This document shows, piece by piece, positions 8,603 to 18,760 of a stretch of DNA of 64,000 nucleotides. Each line of letters starts with the position of its first letter. Position 1 is the stretch's first letter. A program made the translations under genes and the position numbers. Location of the stretch: positions 37,866 through 101,865 of the forward strand of contig JAEZYU010000098.1 of NCBI GenBank assembly GCA_023418915.1, read 5' to 3'. This DNA comes from Bacillota bacterium (lineage in GTDB: Bacteria > Bacillota > Clostridia > Acetivibrionales > DTU013). The notes beneath the pieces are model-generated. The model made no database searches. It had not been told where the DNA came from and was given only the letters and a program-made list of their open reading frames with translations.

Positions 8603-9790
8603 ATGGAAGTCAGGCCTATCAAACCGGATGAAAAAATCATAAAGGACAAGATCCAGTCCATTGCATTCATGTTTAAAAGGGATTTTGGTACAATCAAGCC
8701 GACAGAGGAGTCCCAGGATGACTATAAAACCTGCCGCGCTGCTTTCGATGACAACGGCAAAATGTGCTCATGCTTTGAGCTGATACCATACACAGTGCGC
8801 TTTGACGGCAGCAGCGTTCCAATGGGCGGTATCGGCGGAGTAGCCTCTCTTCCTGAAGAAAGAGATAAAAAATACATAAGGAACATTTTTGAGTACGTAA
8901 TGAATGAAATGTACGAGCACAACTATGTGTTTTCATATCTGTATCCCTTCTCGCATGTCTATTATAGAAAATTCGGGTATGAATTCAACATGACAAATCT
9001 TGAGCTTAGTACTGCTATAACAGATTTCAAGCATTTCAGGAAGGAGGGCCGCCTTGAAATGCTTACAAGCGATATGGATCTGCAGCCGGTAAAATCACTA
9101 TATGATGAATTCATTAAGGACAAAAATCTCGCTGTAATCAGGACCGAGATGCTGTGGAAAAAGTTCTTTGAAAAGGACCCGTACAAGGATAATGTTTATC
9201 TATACATCTGGTACAATAAGAAAAATGAACCAAAGGGATATATACAATACAAGACTGAAACTGCAGAGCCCGGCAATTCTCAAATGCGTGTCCAGGAGCT
9301 GGTATGGCTTGACAGGGAAGCGTTATTCGGAATATTCAGCTTTGTAGGCAAGCTGAGCGCACAGGTCAGACGATTTAGTTGGAAGGCTCCCTCCTGGATC
9401 GATCTCTTTCCGATGTTCCCCGAGCCCTACAACATTGACATTAGCTTTACTAAATCCGGAATGAACAGGGTCGTAAATGTACAAAAAGCATTGGAGCTGA
9501 TGACATTACCGGCAGGTTCCGGAGAGGTCGTTTTGGAAATCGAGGATGCATTTTTCCCAATAAATTCCGGATGTTATAAAGTAGCTTGGGACAACGAAGG
9601 CCGGGAGATAGCAAAAACTCAGAAAGAGGCAGATCTTATTTGTGATGTTCAGGCGTTATCCCAGCTCCTTACTGGCTTTACTACGATCGATGGTCTGGAG
9701 CTGGCAGGTAGGTTAGAAATAAAAGCAAATGAAAACAGTCTGTCACAAATATTCAAAGGCAAAAAACTGTTTATCAACAATTACTTTTAA
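8603..9790 (+). CDS. Eis-like GNAT N-acetyltransferase
   Basis: A 395-residue member of the Eis/Acetyltransf_9 group: an N-terminal GNAT fold (about 1-150, with PMGGIGGVASLPEERDKKYI as the acetyl-CoA-binding strand/loop), a second GNAT-like half (about 150-290), and a C-terminal SCP2-like domain (about 295-395). Mycobacterial Eis acetylates aminoglycosides and proteins; the substrates of Bacillota homologs are mostly unknown. ATG at 8603 follows AGGAGG. It stands alone between a minus-strand lipoprotein gene and the EF-G gene. Confidence 0.88.
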   Translation: MEVRPIKPDEKIIKDKIQSIAFMFKRDFGTIKPTEESQDDYKTCRAAFDDNGKMCSCFELIPYTVRFDGSSVPMGGIGGVASLPEERDKKYIRNIFEYVMNEMYEHNYVFSYLYPFSHVYYRKFGYEFNMTNLELSTAITDFKHFRKEGRLEMLTSDMDLQPVKSLYDEFIKDKNLAVIRTEMLWKKFFEKDPYKDNVYLYIWYNKKNEPKGYIQYKTETAEPGNSQMRVQELVWLDREALFGIFSFVGKLSAQVRRFSWKAPSWIDLFPMFPEPYNIDISFTKSGMNRVVNVQKALELMTLPAGSGEVVLEIEDAFFPINSGCYKVAWDNEGREIAKTQKEADLICDVQALSQLLTGFTTIDGLELAGRLEIKANENSLSQIFKGKKLFINNYF

Positions 9791-9879
9791 AGCTGAAGCT
9801 ATTGTCTTGTAGTATGTAAAGGACCCCTTTTGTACAATACCGTAAGTGTGATCCAGCTTTGCCGGACACACCTCCATAA

Positions 9880-9912
9880 AAAAGAGCTGCCTTTCAGGCA
9901 GCTCTTTTGCTT
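9880..9912. terminator. Bidirectional terminator between the acetyltransferase and EF-G genes
   Basis: Perfect 12-bp arms (9880-9891 and 9897-9908, AAAAGAGCTGCC and its complement) with a 5-nt loop and U-rich flanks on both strands, placed between two convergent genes. Confidence 0.9.
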
Positions 9913-9919
9913 TTACTGA

Positions 9920-12010
9920 TTATTCATCATCGTCAGAATCGGTCATATCCTTCTTAGCTTCTTCTATGATCTTCTGAGCTACGTTGGCCGGAGCTTCCTC
10001 GTACCTTTCGAAGCTCTGTCTGAACGAACCTCTGCCCTGCGTCATGCTCCTGAGGTCATTGGCATATTTAAACATTTCAGCCGCCGGGACTTCTGCAACT
10101 ACCTGCTGCAAGCCACCCTCCTGCGGATTCATGCCAAGTATCCTTCCTCTTCTCTTGTTAAGGTCGCCTATTATGTCACCCATGTAGGAATCCGGGATAT
10201 ACACTTCCACATGGCTAATGGGCTCAAGCAGCACCGGGCTCGCCTGTGGCAGACCCTTTTTATACGCAAGGCGTGCTGCGATCTTGAACGCCATTTCTGA
10301 TGAGTCAACATCATGGTATGATCCGTCGACCAGTGTTGCCTTCAGGTTAACTACCGGATAACCGGCGAGAACTCCGTGCGGTATTGCTTCACGCAGGCCT
10401 TTTTCGACTGCCGGATGATACTGCTTCGGAACAGATCCTCCAAATATCTTTTCTTCAAAAGTCAGATCCTCATTTTCACCATGTTCGAACTCAACCCATA
10501 CGTGACCATACTGGCCGTGTCCGCCGGACTGCTTCTTGTGTTTTCCTTCGACCTTTACCTTCTTTTTGATAGTTTCTCTGTACGGTACCTTGGGATCTAC
10601 GAGATTCACCGATACTCCAAATTTTGCTTTGAGCTTGCTGACGATAACATCAAGATGCTGTTCGCCGACACCTGAAATAACGGTTTGGTGTGTTTCAGCG
10701 TTCAATTCCACCTTGAAGGTTGGATCTTCATCCTGGAGCCTATTTAGCCCGGAATTGATCTTTTCCTCATCGCCCTTTGCCTTGGGTTCGACCGCAAGCG
10801 ATAATGCCGGTTCCGGGAATACTATCTTGTCAAGCATGACTGGCTTGGCCTGTTCGCACAGCGTATCATTTGTATTCGTATACTGCAGTTTTGCAACAGC
10901 GCCGATATCACCAGCTATAAGCTTATCAACAGGCTGCTGCTTCTTGCCCCTGAGCATGAACACCTGCGCAGTTTTTTCTGCCTTTTCCGCTGTGGAATTG
11001 TATACTGCTGTATCAGATTTGAATGTGCCGGAATATACTCTGAAAATAGAAATCTTTCCGACAAACGGGTCTGCTATCGTCTTGAATACAAGAGCTGACA
11101 ATGCTTCGTCCGGGGAATTCTTCAATTCTACTACTGTGTCAGTACCTGGTTTAACTGCCTTTATTACCGGCTTACAGGCAGGTGATGGCATGTAATCAAT
11201 GATCGTATCCATCAGTGTTGAAACGCCCTGATTGAGCAATGCCGCACCGCAAAGCACCGGTATAATGGAACCGTCTGATATTCCGGAGCTAAGACCCTTT
11301 TGGATATCCTCCTTGGTGAATTCCTCTCCTCCGAAATATTTTTCCATCAATTCCTCACTGGTCTCTGCGACTGCTTCGTTAAGCGTTTCCTTAACAACCT
11401 CGATCCTATCAGTTAAATCGGCAGGGATGTCTATATCTGCCAGCTTATCCTTGTCGAATTTTTTCGCTTTCATATCTATAACATCAACAAAACCTACAAA
11501 TTTCTCATTTTCAATTATTGGAAGCTGAAATGCGATGACACTCTTACCAAATGTGTCTGTCAGTTGATCAAGTACTTCAAAGAAATTCGCATTTTCCTCA
11601 TCCATTTTATTTACAAAAAACATTTTGGGCAGACCCTGTTCCTTTGCATATGCCCACGACTTTTCAGTTCCAACGGCAACGCCGCCCTTGGCAGGTACCA
11701 ATATGATTGCTGCTTCAGATACCCTTATGCCCTGCTTAACCTCTCCTACAAAGTCGAAATAGCCGGGAGTGTCAATAACATTAATCTTATAATCCTTCCA
11801 TTCACAAGGTGCAATAGCGGTGCTGATTGTGATTTTTCTTCTGATTTCCTCCGGGTCGTAGTCCGTAGTAGTGTTTCCGTCGTTTACCTTTCCAAACCTG
11901 TCAAGTACGCCGGTATTAAACAACATAGCCTCTGCAAGAGTTGTCTTACCTGCCCCGCCGTGCGACATAAGGCACACATTGCGGAGCTTTTCCACGGTAT
12001 AATCCTTCAT
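9920..12010 (-). CDS. Elongation factor G-like GTPase
   Basis: A 696-residue translational GTPase with EF-G domain order. G1 is SHGGAGKTTL in place of the canonical AHIDAGKTT, G3 is DTPGYFDF and G4 is NKMD; domain II (about 300-390), III, IV (about 480-600) and V follow, with an acidic C-terminal tail. The altered G1 and the RKITIS switch region place it in the second EF-G group (EF-G-II-like) rather than the main translocase, whose gene normally sits in the str operon and is not in this window. An upstream in-frame start at 12073 is possible, but the ATG at 12010 has the ribosome site GGGGG at proper spacing. Monocistronic. Confidence 0.9.
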   Translation of the reverse strand: MKDYTVEKLRNVCLMSHGGAGKTTLAEAMLFNTGVLDRFGKVNDGNTTTDYDPEEIRRKITISTAIAPCEWKDYKINVIDTPGYFDFVGEVKQGIRVSEAAIILVPAKGGVAVGTEKSWAYAKEQGLPKMFFVNKMDEENANFFEVLDQLTDTFGKSVIAFQLPIIENEKFVGFVDVIDMKAKKFDKDKLADIDIPADLTDRIEVVKETLNEAVAETSEELMEKYFGGEEFTKEDIQKGLSSGISDGSIIPVLCGAALLNQGVSTLMDTIIDYMPSPACKPVIKAVKPGTDTVVELKNSPDEALSALVFKTIADPFVGKISIFRVYSGTFKSDTAVYNSTAEKAEKTAQVFMLRGKKQQPVDKLIAGDIGAVAKLQYTNTNDTLCEQAKPVMLDKIVFPEPALSLAVEPKAKGDEEKINSGLNRLQDEDPTFKVELNAETHQTVISGVGEQHLDVIVSKLKAKFGVSVNLVDPKVPYRETIKKKVKVEGKHKKQSGGHGQYGHVWVEFEHGENEDLTFEEKIFGGSVPKQYHPAVEKGLREAIPHGVLAGYPVVNLKATLVDGSYHDVDSSEMAFKIAARLAYKKGLPQASPVLLEPISHVEVYIPDSYMGDIIGDLNKRRGRILGMNPQEGGLQQVVAEVPAAEMFKYANDLRSMTQGRGSFRQSFERYEEAPANVAQKIIEEAKKDMTDSDDDE

Positions 12011-12440
12011 ATGAATTCCCCCTTGTTTTATTACGCACTTATATATTTTCCTAAATATAGGAAAACAATTCAAGAATTACGGGTATTATGACACAATGTA
12101 TATTATAACACACATCAAAGCCAGTTCAAGGATTTTCTTGAGCAGTCCTGCCAAAGAAATAAACACGCTGACAGGCGCTCTGATCATGATATGGGACACT
12201 GCTCCGGTCTCCTAACTGCCGGTGGCATTTCCTTGACAATTATGTGATATCATTGTAAATTTAAATCAAAATATGTGTCCCCATTATTTAACATTATGAC
12301 GGATGATATATTACTCTCTCCCCGTCATAGTGTATCAGCATCAGGCATCTGCATAAAATGATGGCATAAGGTTTGTAAAACGGCAGAATGGCAAGGATAT
12401 GCATGGTGAAAGGTGAAAAACGGCAGAAAGGAAGATTCGT
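12011..12440 (+). promoter_or_regulatory. Intergenic region with promoter of the aro operon
   Basis: A 430-bp gap between divergent genes. TTGACA (12233-12238) and TAAATT (12256-12261) are 17 bp apart and would start the aroF transcript near 12268, leaving a leader of about 170 nt. A small inverted repeat ATGACGG/CCGTCAT (12296-12327) lies in that leader. I see no T-box or riboswitch signature. Confidence 0.5.
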
Positions 12441-13466
12441 ATGATTATTGTAATGAAACCCGGCTATATGGAGGCCGAAATAAAAGAGATCTCCAGAGTA
12501 TTGGAAAACGCCGGCCTTGGTGTCCATATTTCAAAGGGCTCTGAAACTACCATTATAGGAGTGATAGGCGACAAAAGGCTGCTTAGCGGCATTCCTCTAG
12601 AACTTATGCAGGGCGTCGACAAGCTGGTGCCGATAATGGAAAGCTACAAGCTGGCCGGCAGAACCTTCAGACCTGAGCCCAGTGTAATCGATGTCGGCGG
12701 CGTAAAGATCGGCGGCAGAGAAATCGTTATGATCGCAGGACCCTGTGCGGTGGAAAACCATGATCAGATCATGGAGGCTGCAGCAGCAGTCAGAAAATCA
12801 GGTGCAAAAATATTGAGAGGCGGAGCATTCAAACCCAGAACTTCACCCTATTCATTCCAGGGTCTGGAGGAGGATGGGCTGAAAATGCTCAAGGAAGCAA
12901 GCGAAGCCACCGGCCTATTAACTGTCACGGAAGTGATAAGCGAGTATTCAGTGGAGGTTGCCGCAAAGTATGTGGATATATTTCAAATAGGCGCACGTAA
13001 CTCCCAGAACTTTCATCTTCTCAGAGAGGTCGGGCGTTCACACAAGCCGGTCATCTTCAAGAGAGGATCAGCCACTACAATAGATGAATGGCTCAATGCA
13101 GCGGAATACATCATGAGCGAGGGCAACTACAATGTGATCCTTTGCGAACGAGGCATAAGGACGTTTGAAACAGCGACAAGAAACACTCTGGATTTAAGCG
13201 CAGTTCCCGTGGTGAAAAGCAGCAGCCATCTGCCTGTGATTGTTGATCCCAGCCATGCGGCAGGCAGAACACAGTATATACTTCCGCTGTCAAGAGCCGC
13301 TGTTGCTGCAGGAGCCGACGGTCTGATAGTAGAAGTACATCCAAGTCCGCGGTGCGCTCTGTCCGATGCCGCGCAGCAGCTTGATCCGGAAGCATTTGAC
13401 AGTTTGTGTAAAGATATAGAGAAGATTGCCGAAATAGTAGGCAGAGAGTTCAAATATGGAACATAA
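12441..13466 (+). CDS. aroF: 3-deoxy-7-phosphoheptulonate synthase (DAHP synthase)
   Basis: A 341-residue enzyme joining PEP and erythrose-4-phosphate, the first step of the shikimate pathway. Residues 1-70 form a ferredoxin-like regulatory domain, as in the Thermotoga-type enzyme, where it mediates Tyr/Phe inhibition. The (beta/alpha)8 barrel follows with IAGPCAVEN, RGGAFKPRTSPYSFQG, QIGARNSQNF, IFKRG and DPSHAAGR. ATG at 12441 is preceded by AAAGGAAG. Its end overlaps tyrA by 11 bp, so the two are probably translated in tandem. Confidence 0.95.
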   Translation: MIIVMKPGYMEAEIKEISRVLENAGLGVHISKGSETTIIGVIGDKRLLSGIPLELMQGVDKLVPIMESYKLAGRTFRPEPSVIDVGGVKIGGREIVMIAGPCAVENHDQIMEAAAAVRKSGAKILRGGAFKPRTSPYSFQGLEEDGLKMLKEASEATGLLTVTEVISEYSVEVAAKYVDIFQIGARNSQNFHLLREVGRSHKPVIFKRGSATTIDEWLNAAEYIMSEGNYNVILCERGIRTFETATRNTLDLSAVPVVKSSSHLPVIVDPSHAAGRTQYILPLSRAAVAAGADGLIVEVHPSPRCALSDAAQQLDPEAFDSLCKDIEKIAEIVGREFKYGT

Positions 13467-14556
13467 GAGAATAACTATTATCGGGCTGGGATTAATAGGC
13501 GGTTCCATCGCAAGAGCAATACGCAGCAAGCTGGGGATAAGCGATATCATCGCTGTAGATGACAACAGGCAGGCACTGGAGCTGGCGGTTGAACAGGGAG
13601 TAATACGCTCCGGACTAAATGCACCGGATCAAAGCGTTTACTCCTCTGATATTATCTTCATATGCACACCGGTTAACCGCGTTATCGAGTATATAGACAT
13701 ACTGGCCCCTAATATCATAGATACGTGTATCATAACTGATGTGGCCAGCATTAAGGGCGAGATAATCAGGTACGTTGAAAAAATGGCAAAGCCACTGTGC
13801 TTTGTAGGCGGACACCCAATGGCCGGCACAGAAAGATCGGGCTATGCAAATAGTTATTCGCATCTGTTTGAAAACGCTTATTATATCCTCACACCAAGCC
13901 CGGGAGCAGCATCAGAGTCCGTCGCTGCACTGTCATCAGTGGTGGAGGGTATAGGGGCAATACCTGTTATAATGTCTGCCGACGAGCATGACAAGGCAGC
14001 AGCCGGTATCAGCCACCTTCCCCACGTACTTGCGGCAGCACTTGTGAACCTTGTAAAAGACATTGATAACAGCACCGGCAGGATACAGATGCTGGCAGCC
14101 GGAGGATTCAGAGATATAACCAGAATAGCATCCTCAAATCCAGAGATGTGGGAAAATATTGTATTGAGCAACAAGTCTCAAATATTAAGGCTGATCAAGC
14201 AGCTGAGCTATAATCTGGACGGCTTTGCACAGAACCTTGAAGGTGAAGATTCTGAAGCAATATACAATTATTTCAACGTTGCAAAGCAGTTTAGGGATTC
14301 AATATCCGATCATGGACATGGATTGCTTCCCCGTATTCATAAGATAATTGTCGACGTCCAGGATAAGCCCGGAATTATCGGCGAGATAGCAACAATACTG
14401 GGCAGCAGAAATATAAATATTAAGAACATAAATGTTGCAAACAGCAGAGAATTCGAGCAAGGGTGCCTGATAATCACACTGTCTGACATTGATAGTGTAA
14501 ATATGGCCTTTGACTTGCTCACACAATCAGGATATAAAGTATATAAAAACAGGTGA
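13456..14556 (+). CDS. tyrA: Prephenate dehydrogenase with ACT domain
   Basis: A 366-residue NAD-dependent enzyme making 4-hydroxyphenylpyruvate for tyrosine. The N-terminal Rossmann motif is GLGLIGGSIARAI (about 9-21); the catalytic region contains GGHPMAGTERSGY (about 118-130). Residues about 295-366 form an ACT domain (IIVDVQDKPGIIGEIATILG) likely binding an aromatic amino acid for feedback control. It overlaps aroF by 11 bp and precedes aroA. Confidence 0.95.
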   Translation: MEHKRITIIGLGLIGGSIARAIRSKLGISDIIAVDDNRQALELAVEQGVIRSGLNAPDQSVYSSDIIFICTPVNRVIEYIDILAPNIIDTCIITDVASIKGEIIRYVEKMAKPLCFVGGHPMAGTERSGYANSYSHLFENAYYILTPSPGAASESVAALSSVVEGIGAIPVIMSADEHDKAAAGISHLPHVLAAALVNLVKDIDNSTGRIQMLAAGGFRDITRIASSNPEMWENIVLSNKSQILRLIKQLSYNLDGFAQNLEGEDSEAIYNYFNVAKQFRDSISDHGHGLLPRIHKIIVDVQDKPGIIGEIATILGSRNINIKNINVANSREFEQGCLIITLSDIDSVNMAFDLLTQSGYKVYKNR

Positions 14557-14589
14557 TCCATATTATTTTATTTATCAGGGGGGAATAAC

Positions 14590-15864
14590 GTGTTAATTGA
14601 GAACAGGAGAAGGCTCAGGGGAGAAATCACAGTTCCCGGTGACAAGTCAATATCTCATAGGGCTGTCGTTATCGGTGCCCTTGCCAGTGGTACTACAGAA
14701 ATCGATAACTTTCTTCTCGGTGAGGACTGTATCAGTACCATCGATTGCTTCAGAAGAATGCAGGTAGGTATCGAAATACTTCAGAATAATAAGATCAGGA
14801 TTCAGGGCAAAGGCCTGTATGGTCTGAAGTCCCCCACCACTGTACTCAATTCGGGGCGTTCCGGCACTGCCATAAGGCTGCTTCTTGGAGTTCTCAGCGG
14901 ACAGCCGTTCACCTCCAGCATTATCCGCAGTGAATCCTCAATGAAAAAGCCGGTAGGCAAGGTCATAGATTATCTCAGGCAATTGGGTGCGAACATCACC
15001 GGACGAGATAACAGCAGCCTGTGTCCACTGATGATATCACCTGCTAAGCTCAAAGGTACAGAGTGCGCACTGAAGATTCATGAAACGCATATAAAATCAC
15101 CGCTCCTTCTGGCAGGACTATACTGTGATGATGAGACCACTGTCAAAGAACCGATAAGATCAAGGGACCATACCGAACTAATGCTCAATTATTTCGGTGC
15201 CGATATCAAGGCGGACGGCCTTATGGTTAAATCCCATCCGGTTGAAAACCTGTATGCTCAAAAGGTGTCGATACCGGGTGATATTTCAATGGCTGCCTAT
15301 TTTATAACTGCAGCTCTTCTGGTCCCCGAATCTGATATCGTTATCAGAGATGTGGGCGTCAACCCCACAAGAACGGGCGTGCTGGATGTCTTTAAATCAA
15401 TGGGGGGAAGGATCGAGCTTCTGAATAAAAGGATAGTAAGTGGAGAAAGTATTTCGGATATACGCATCCAGGCGTCAAACCTCAAATGCACAAAGATCGA
15501 CAAAAGTACCGTACCGGGCCTCATCGATGAGCTGCCGGTAATTATCACAGCAGCGGCGCTGGCAGAAGGGACAACTGAGATAACCGGACTTTCAGGTTTC
15601 AAGGTCAAGGAATCCGGCAAGCTGAAGGCGATTTCGATGGAATTATCCAAAATGGGCGCTAAAATATCAGAAACTCAAGACGGTCTTGTGGTAGAAGGCA
15701 GAAATTCTCTTCGGGGAACTGTCGTTGACAGCAACAACAGCCACACACATGCAATGGCTCTGTCTGCAGCGGGACTTGCCGCCGAAGGAGAGACGACTAT
15801 CAGAAAGACGCAGGCTGTCGATATAGTATACCCCAAATTCTATGAAACACTGAACAAGCTGTAG
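14590..15864 (+). CDS. aroA: 3-phosphoshikimate 1-carboxyvinyltransferase (EPSP synthase)
   Basis: A 424-residue enzyme of the shikimate pathway. Visible motifs are VPGDKSISHRAV (about 16-27), LNSGRSGTAIRLLLG (about 86-100) and NPTRTGVLD (about 258-266). Translation starts with GTG at 14590, 6 nt after GGGGGG. It is the third gene of aroF-tyrA-aroA; no other shikimate genes are in the window. Confidence 0.95.
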   Translation: MLIENRRRLRGEITVPGDKSISHRAVVIGALASGTTEIDNFLLGEDCISTIDCFRRMQVGIEILQNNKIRIQGKGLYGLKSPTTVLNSGRSGTAIRLLLGVLSGQPFTSSIIRSESSMKKPVGKVIDYLRQLGANITGRDNSSLCPLMISPAKLKGTECALKIHETHIKSPLLLAGLYCDDETTVKEPIRSRDHTELMLNYFGADIKADGLMVKSHPVENLYAQKVSIPGDISMAAYFITAALLVPESDIVIRDVGVNPTRTGVLDVFKSMGGRIELLNKRIVSGESISDIRIQASNLKCTKIDKSTVPGLIDELPVIITAAALAEGTTEITGLSGFKVKESGKLKAISMELSKMGAKISETQDGLVVEGRNSLRGTVVDSNNSHTHAMALSAAGLAAEGETTIRKTQAVDIVYPKFYETLNKL

Positions 15865-15962
15865 ATTCGGAAGAGCTCCTAATGTGTTCCCGGTTTGTAA
15901 CAAGGCAGCATGCTGTCAGGATCATCAGGCTTTAGGAAGCCTTCGAAATGTTTTCTGCATCA

Positions 15963-15997
15963 TAAGGCGCCTGTACAAAAGCGTTACAGGCGCCTTA
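15963..15997. terminator. Hairpin between aroA and rex
   Basis: Perfect 13-bp arms (15963-15975, 15985-15997; TAAGGCGCCTGTA and complement) with a 9-nt loop, between convergent genes. The U tract is weak, so termination is likely but not certain. Confidence 0.65.
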
Positions 15998-16061
15998 CAT
16001 ATTTGGTGCTAAATTATGCTTAATTTATATAGGTGTGCCTCTGCAGCAATGCAGCCGCATA

Positions 16062-16703
16062 TCAGTCTTCTCCAAACTTGTCTTTTATCTTATAACCGAG
16101 TACCATCAGACTATCACTGAGGTGCACATTCTCAATCACGATATCATACGGGAGCTTCAGATCCATCGGTGAAAAGTTCCACAGTCCCTTTATACCTAGT
16201 TGTGCAACCCTTTCAGCCGTTTCCCTGGTATACTCGGAAGGAACAGTAAGCATGGCAATATCTATATGGTTTCGCTTTGCAAAATCCTCCAGATCCTTCA
16301 TATCCATTATCTCAAGGCCATTTAACTTCTTGCCTGTCAACTCAGGATCCACATCGAAAATACCTATGGTTTTAAAGCCCCTTTTCTCAAAGTTGCCGTA
16401 ATGGGCCAGTGCCTGCCCCATATTACCTGCACCGATGATTATAGTCTGAAACTTCTTACTGACACCTAAAATGTTTGCGATCTCATTATAAAGCAATTCA
16501 ACGTTGTAGCCATACCCTTGCTGCCCGAAACCGCCAAAGCAATTCAAATCCTGCCTTATCTGCGATGCAGTTATTCCCATCCTGTTGCTCAATTCCTTTG
16601 ATGATATTCTGGTTATGTCCATTTTCAGCAGATCAGACAAGTATCTGTAATACCTGGGAAGTCTCTTGATTACAGCGATAGAGACATTCTTTCTTGGAGC
16701 CAT
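16062..16703 (-). CDS. rex: Redox-sensing transcriptional repressor Rex
   Basis: A 213-residue NADH/NAD+-sensing repressor. The N-terminal winged helix (about 1-80) includes GITASQIRQDLNCFGGFG; the Rossmann domain follows with IIGAGNMGQAL (about 89-99). ATG at 16703 is preceded by AAAGGAGG. In Clostridia, Rex controls fermentation and respiratory genes. It is divergent from the ABC-F gene; the sequence TTGAT-N8-GTCAA at 16746-16763 resembles a degenerate Rex-type inverted repeat and could be an autoregulatory site (weak). Confidence 0.95.
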   Translation of the reverse strand: MAPRKNVSIAVIKRLPRYYRYLSDLLKMDITRISSKELSNRMGITASQIRQDLNCFGGFGQQGYGYNVELLYNEIANILGVSKKFQTIIIGAGNMGQALAHYGNFEKRGFKTIGIFDVDPELTGKKLNGLEIMDMKDLEDFAKRNHIDIAMLTVPSEYTRETAERVAQLGIKGLWNFSPMDLKLPYDIVIENVHLSDSLMVLGYKIKDKFGED

Positions 16704-16765
16704 GGATAGCCTCCTTTATGCTTTATTTTTATTAATTATATAACTTTGATATTTTTTTGTCAATA

Positions 16766-16794
16766 TTGCCCCAAACCCCTTATTCTGCTAGAAT
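16766..16794 (+). promoter_or_regulatory. Promoter of the ABC-F gene
   Basis: TTGCCC (16766-16771) and TAGAAT (16789-16794) with 17-bp spacing. The predicted start of transcription, about 16801, lies downstream of the longest open-frame start at 16757, which argues for the ATG at 16841. Confidence 0.5.
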
Positions 16795-16840
16795 TATCTC
16801 TCAGGGAAAAAAATATACTTTTAGCGAAGCGGTTCAGAAA

Positions 16841-18760
16841 ATGATTATTTTAGCTTGTAATGAGATTAGTCTGTCATTTGGTACAGACACAATACTAAAT
16901 AGCGTCAGCTTCAGGCTGCTCCAGGGAGATAAAACCGGATTGGTAGGTGTAAACGGCGCAGGCAAATCCACACTGTTCAATATCATTACCGGCAGCCTCC
17001 GGCAGGATTCAGGTGAGGTATTTATGTCCAAAGGCCTCAAGCTTGGTCATTTGGATCAGAATTCAGGTCTGGAATCAGACAACACGATTTGGTTGGAAAT
17101 GCTCAAGACTTTCTCCTCACTGATATCTGTAGAGAACCGTCTCAAGCAGCTGGAATCAGACATAAGCAGGGAGAAGAATGAATTACGGCTGAGCTCTATG
17201 ATGATGGAATATGACAGGCTACTGGAGCGATTCTCGCGGGAGGGCGGTTACGAATACAACAGCCGTATCAAGGGTGTGCTCCGCGGCCTTGGCTTTGACG
17301 ATACACAATTCGATCTGCCGGTAAAAGCACTCAGCGGCGGCCAGAAAACCCGCCTTGCTCTTGCAAGGCTTTTGTTGGAAGAGCCTGACCTCCTCTTACT
17401 TGATGAACCGACAAACCATCTTGATATAAGTGCAATAGAGTGGCTCGAAGATTACCTGAGAAGCTATAAAAAGTCTGTTCTGGTCATCTCTCATGACAGA
17501 TACTTTCTTGATACGGTAACAGTAAAAACCATCGAAATAGAAAACTGTGAATGCAAGTCCTACGATGGAAGCTACTCAGAGTATGCAAAAAAGAAGGCTG
17601 AGGCCAGAAAGATACAGCAAAAGCATTACGAGCTGCAGCAAAAGGAAATCTCACGGATGGAGGCATTTATAGAGAAACAGCGGCAGTGGAACAGAGAAAG
17701 GAACATTGTGGCTGCGGAAAGCAGGCAAAAGGCTATCGACAGGTTGGACAAGCTGGAAGCGCCGAAAAAACTGCCGGGCAGCATTGATATAACGTTCAGG
17801 AGCAGCATCACAAGCGGCAACGATGTACTTTTCGCAGACGGCCTGTCCAAAAGCTTTCCAGGGAAAGAACTGTTCTGTGACATCAGCTTCGACATAAAGC
17901 GTAATGAAAAGATTTTTTTGGTCGGTCCAAATGGCTGCGGGAAGTCGACATTATTGAGGATACTATCCGGAAGACTGCCTCAAAGCAGCGGCCACTTCGG
18001 ATATGGGCATAAAATCATATTAGGCTACTATGATCAGGAGCTCGGGGAACTAAATGAAAAAAATACAGTGCTTGAAGAGGTGTGGGACGACAATGACGAC
18101 CTGACCCATACCCAGATACGTAATGTACTGGCTCAGTTCCTTTTTTCAGGCGAAGATGTGTTCAAGACTGTCGATATACTCAGCGGCGGAGAGAAAAGCA
18201 GGGTGGCTCTCGCTAAGCTGATGCTGTCAGGTGCGAATGTACTGCTGCTTGACGAGCCTACCAACCATCTTGATATAAACTCAAGAGAAGCGTTGGAGGA
18301 AGCACTGCTTACATTCGATGGTACGATCCTTGCCGTATCCCATGACCGTTATTTTATCAGAAAGCTTGCCACAAGAGTAATCGAAATGGAAGACAAAGGT
18401 ATACAGGATTACAGAGGCGGCTATCAGTTCTATATCGACCATCGAAGAGCGTCTGTCCCGGACTGGGCTGAAGAAAGCGGTAGGGCTGTTTCCGTTTCTA
18501 AACAGGAGCATCTTGAAAGCAAGGAGGACAAGGCAAGAAAAAGAAAGCTGGAAAAGCAACTGATTTCCTGCGAAAATGAAATAAACAGGGCGGAAGCAAG
18601 ATTGGCGTCGATTGTTCAGGAGATGTCATGTGAAGATGCTCTCAGCGATCATATACTGCTAACCGCCCTGCACAACGAACAGCTTGAACTGGAGAACAGG
18701 CTTGAACAGCTATATCAGCAGTGGACAGATTTATCGGAGCAGGCCGCCGATTTCACTTAA
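16841..18760 (+). CDS. ABC-F family ATPase (YdiF-like)
   Basis: A 639-residue soluble protein with two ABC ATPase domains and no membrane segments. Domain 1 has Walker A GVNGAGKST and signature LSGGQKTRLALA; domain 2 has GPNGCGKST and LSGGEKSRVALA; both have LLLDEPTNHLDI. A charged linker (about 235-300) joins them and a C-terminal coiled coil (about 565-635) ends the protein. ABC-F proteins act on the ribosome, some in antibiotic resistance; the length and C-terminal extension resemble B. subtilis YdiF more than resistance types. The 3' end overlaps cwlD by 8 bp in convergent orientation. Confidence 0.9.
   Translation: MIILACNEISLSFGTDTILNSVSFRLLQGDKTGLVGVNGAGKSTLFNIITGSLRQDSGEVFMSKGLKLGHLDQNSGLESDNTIWLEMLKTFSSLISVENRLKQLESDISREKNELRLSSMMMEYDRLLERFSREGGYEYNSRIKGVLRGLGFDDTQFDLPVKALSGGQKTRLALARLLLEEPDLLLLDEPTNHLDISAIEWLEDYLRSYKKSVLVISHDRYFLDTVTVKTIEIENCECKSYDGSYSEYAKKKAEARKIQQKHYELQQKEISRMEAFIEKQRQWNRERNIVAAESRQKAIDRLDKLEAPKKLPGSIDITFRSSITSGNDVLFADGLSKSFPGKELFCDISFDIKRNEKIFLVGPNGCGKSTLLRILSGRLPQSSGHFGYGHKIILGYYDQELGELNEKNTVLEEVWDDNDDLTHTQIRNVLAQFLFSGEDVFKTVDILSGGEKSRVALAKLMLSGANVLLLDEPTNHLDINSREALEEALLTFDGTILAVSHDRYFIRKLATRVIEMEDKGIQDYRGGYQFYIDHRRASVPDWAEESGRAVSVSKQEHLESKEDKARKRKLEKQLISCENEINRAEARLASIVQEMSCEDALSDHILLTALHNEQLELENRLEQLYQQWTDLSEQAADFT

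Noticed and set aside
12296..12327. Riboswitch or T-box in the aroF leader
   Set aside because: Only a 7-bp inverted repeat is visible; no T-box or aptamer core sequence.
16757..16840. Longer N-terminus for the ABC-F protein
   Set aside because: It begins with TTG upstream of the likely transcription start, without a ribosome site; homologs begin near the ATG at 16841.
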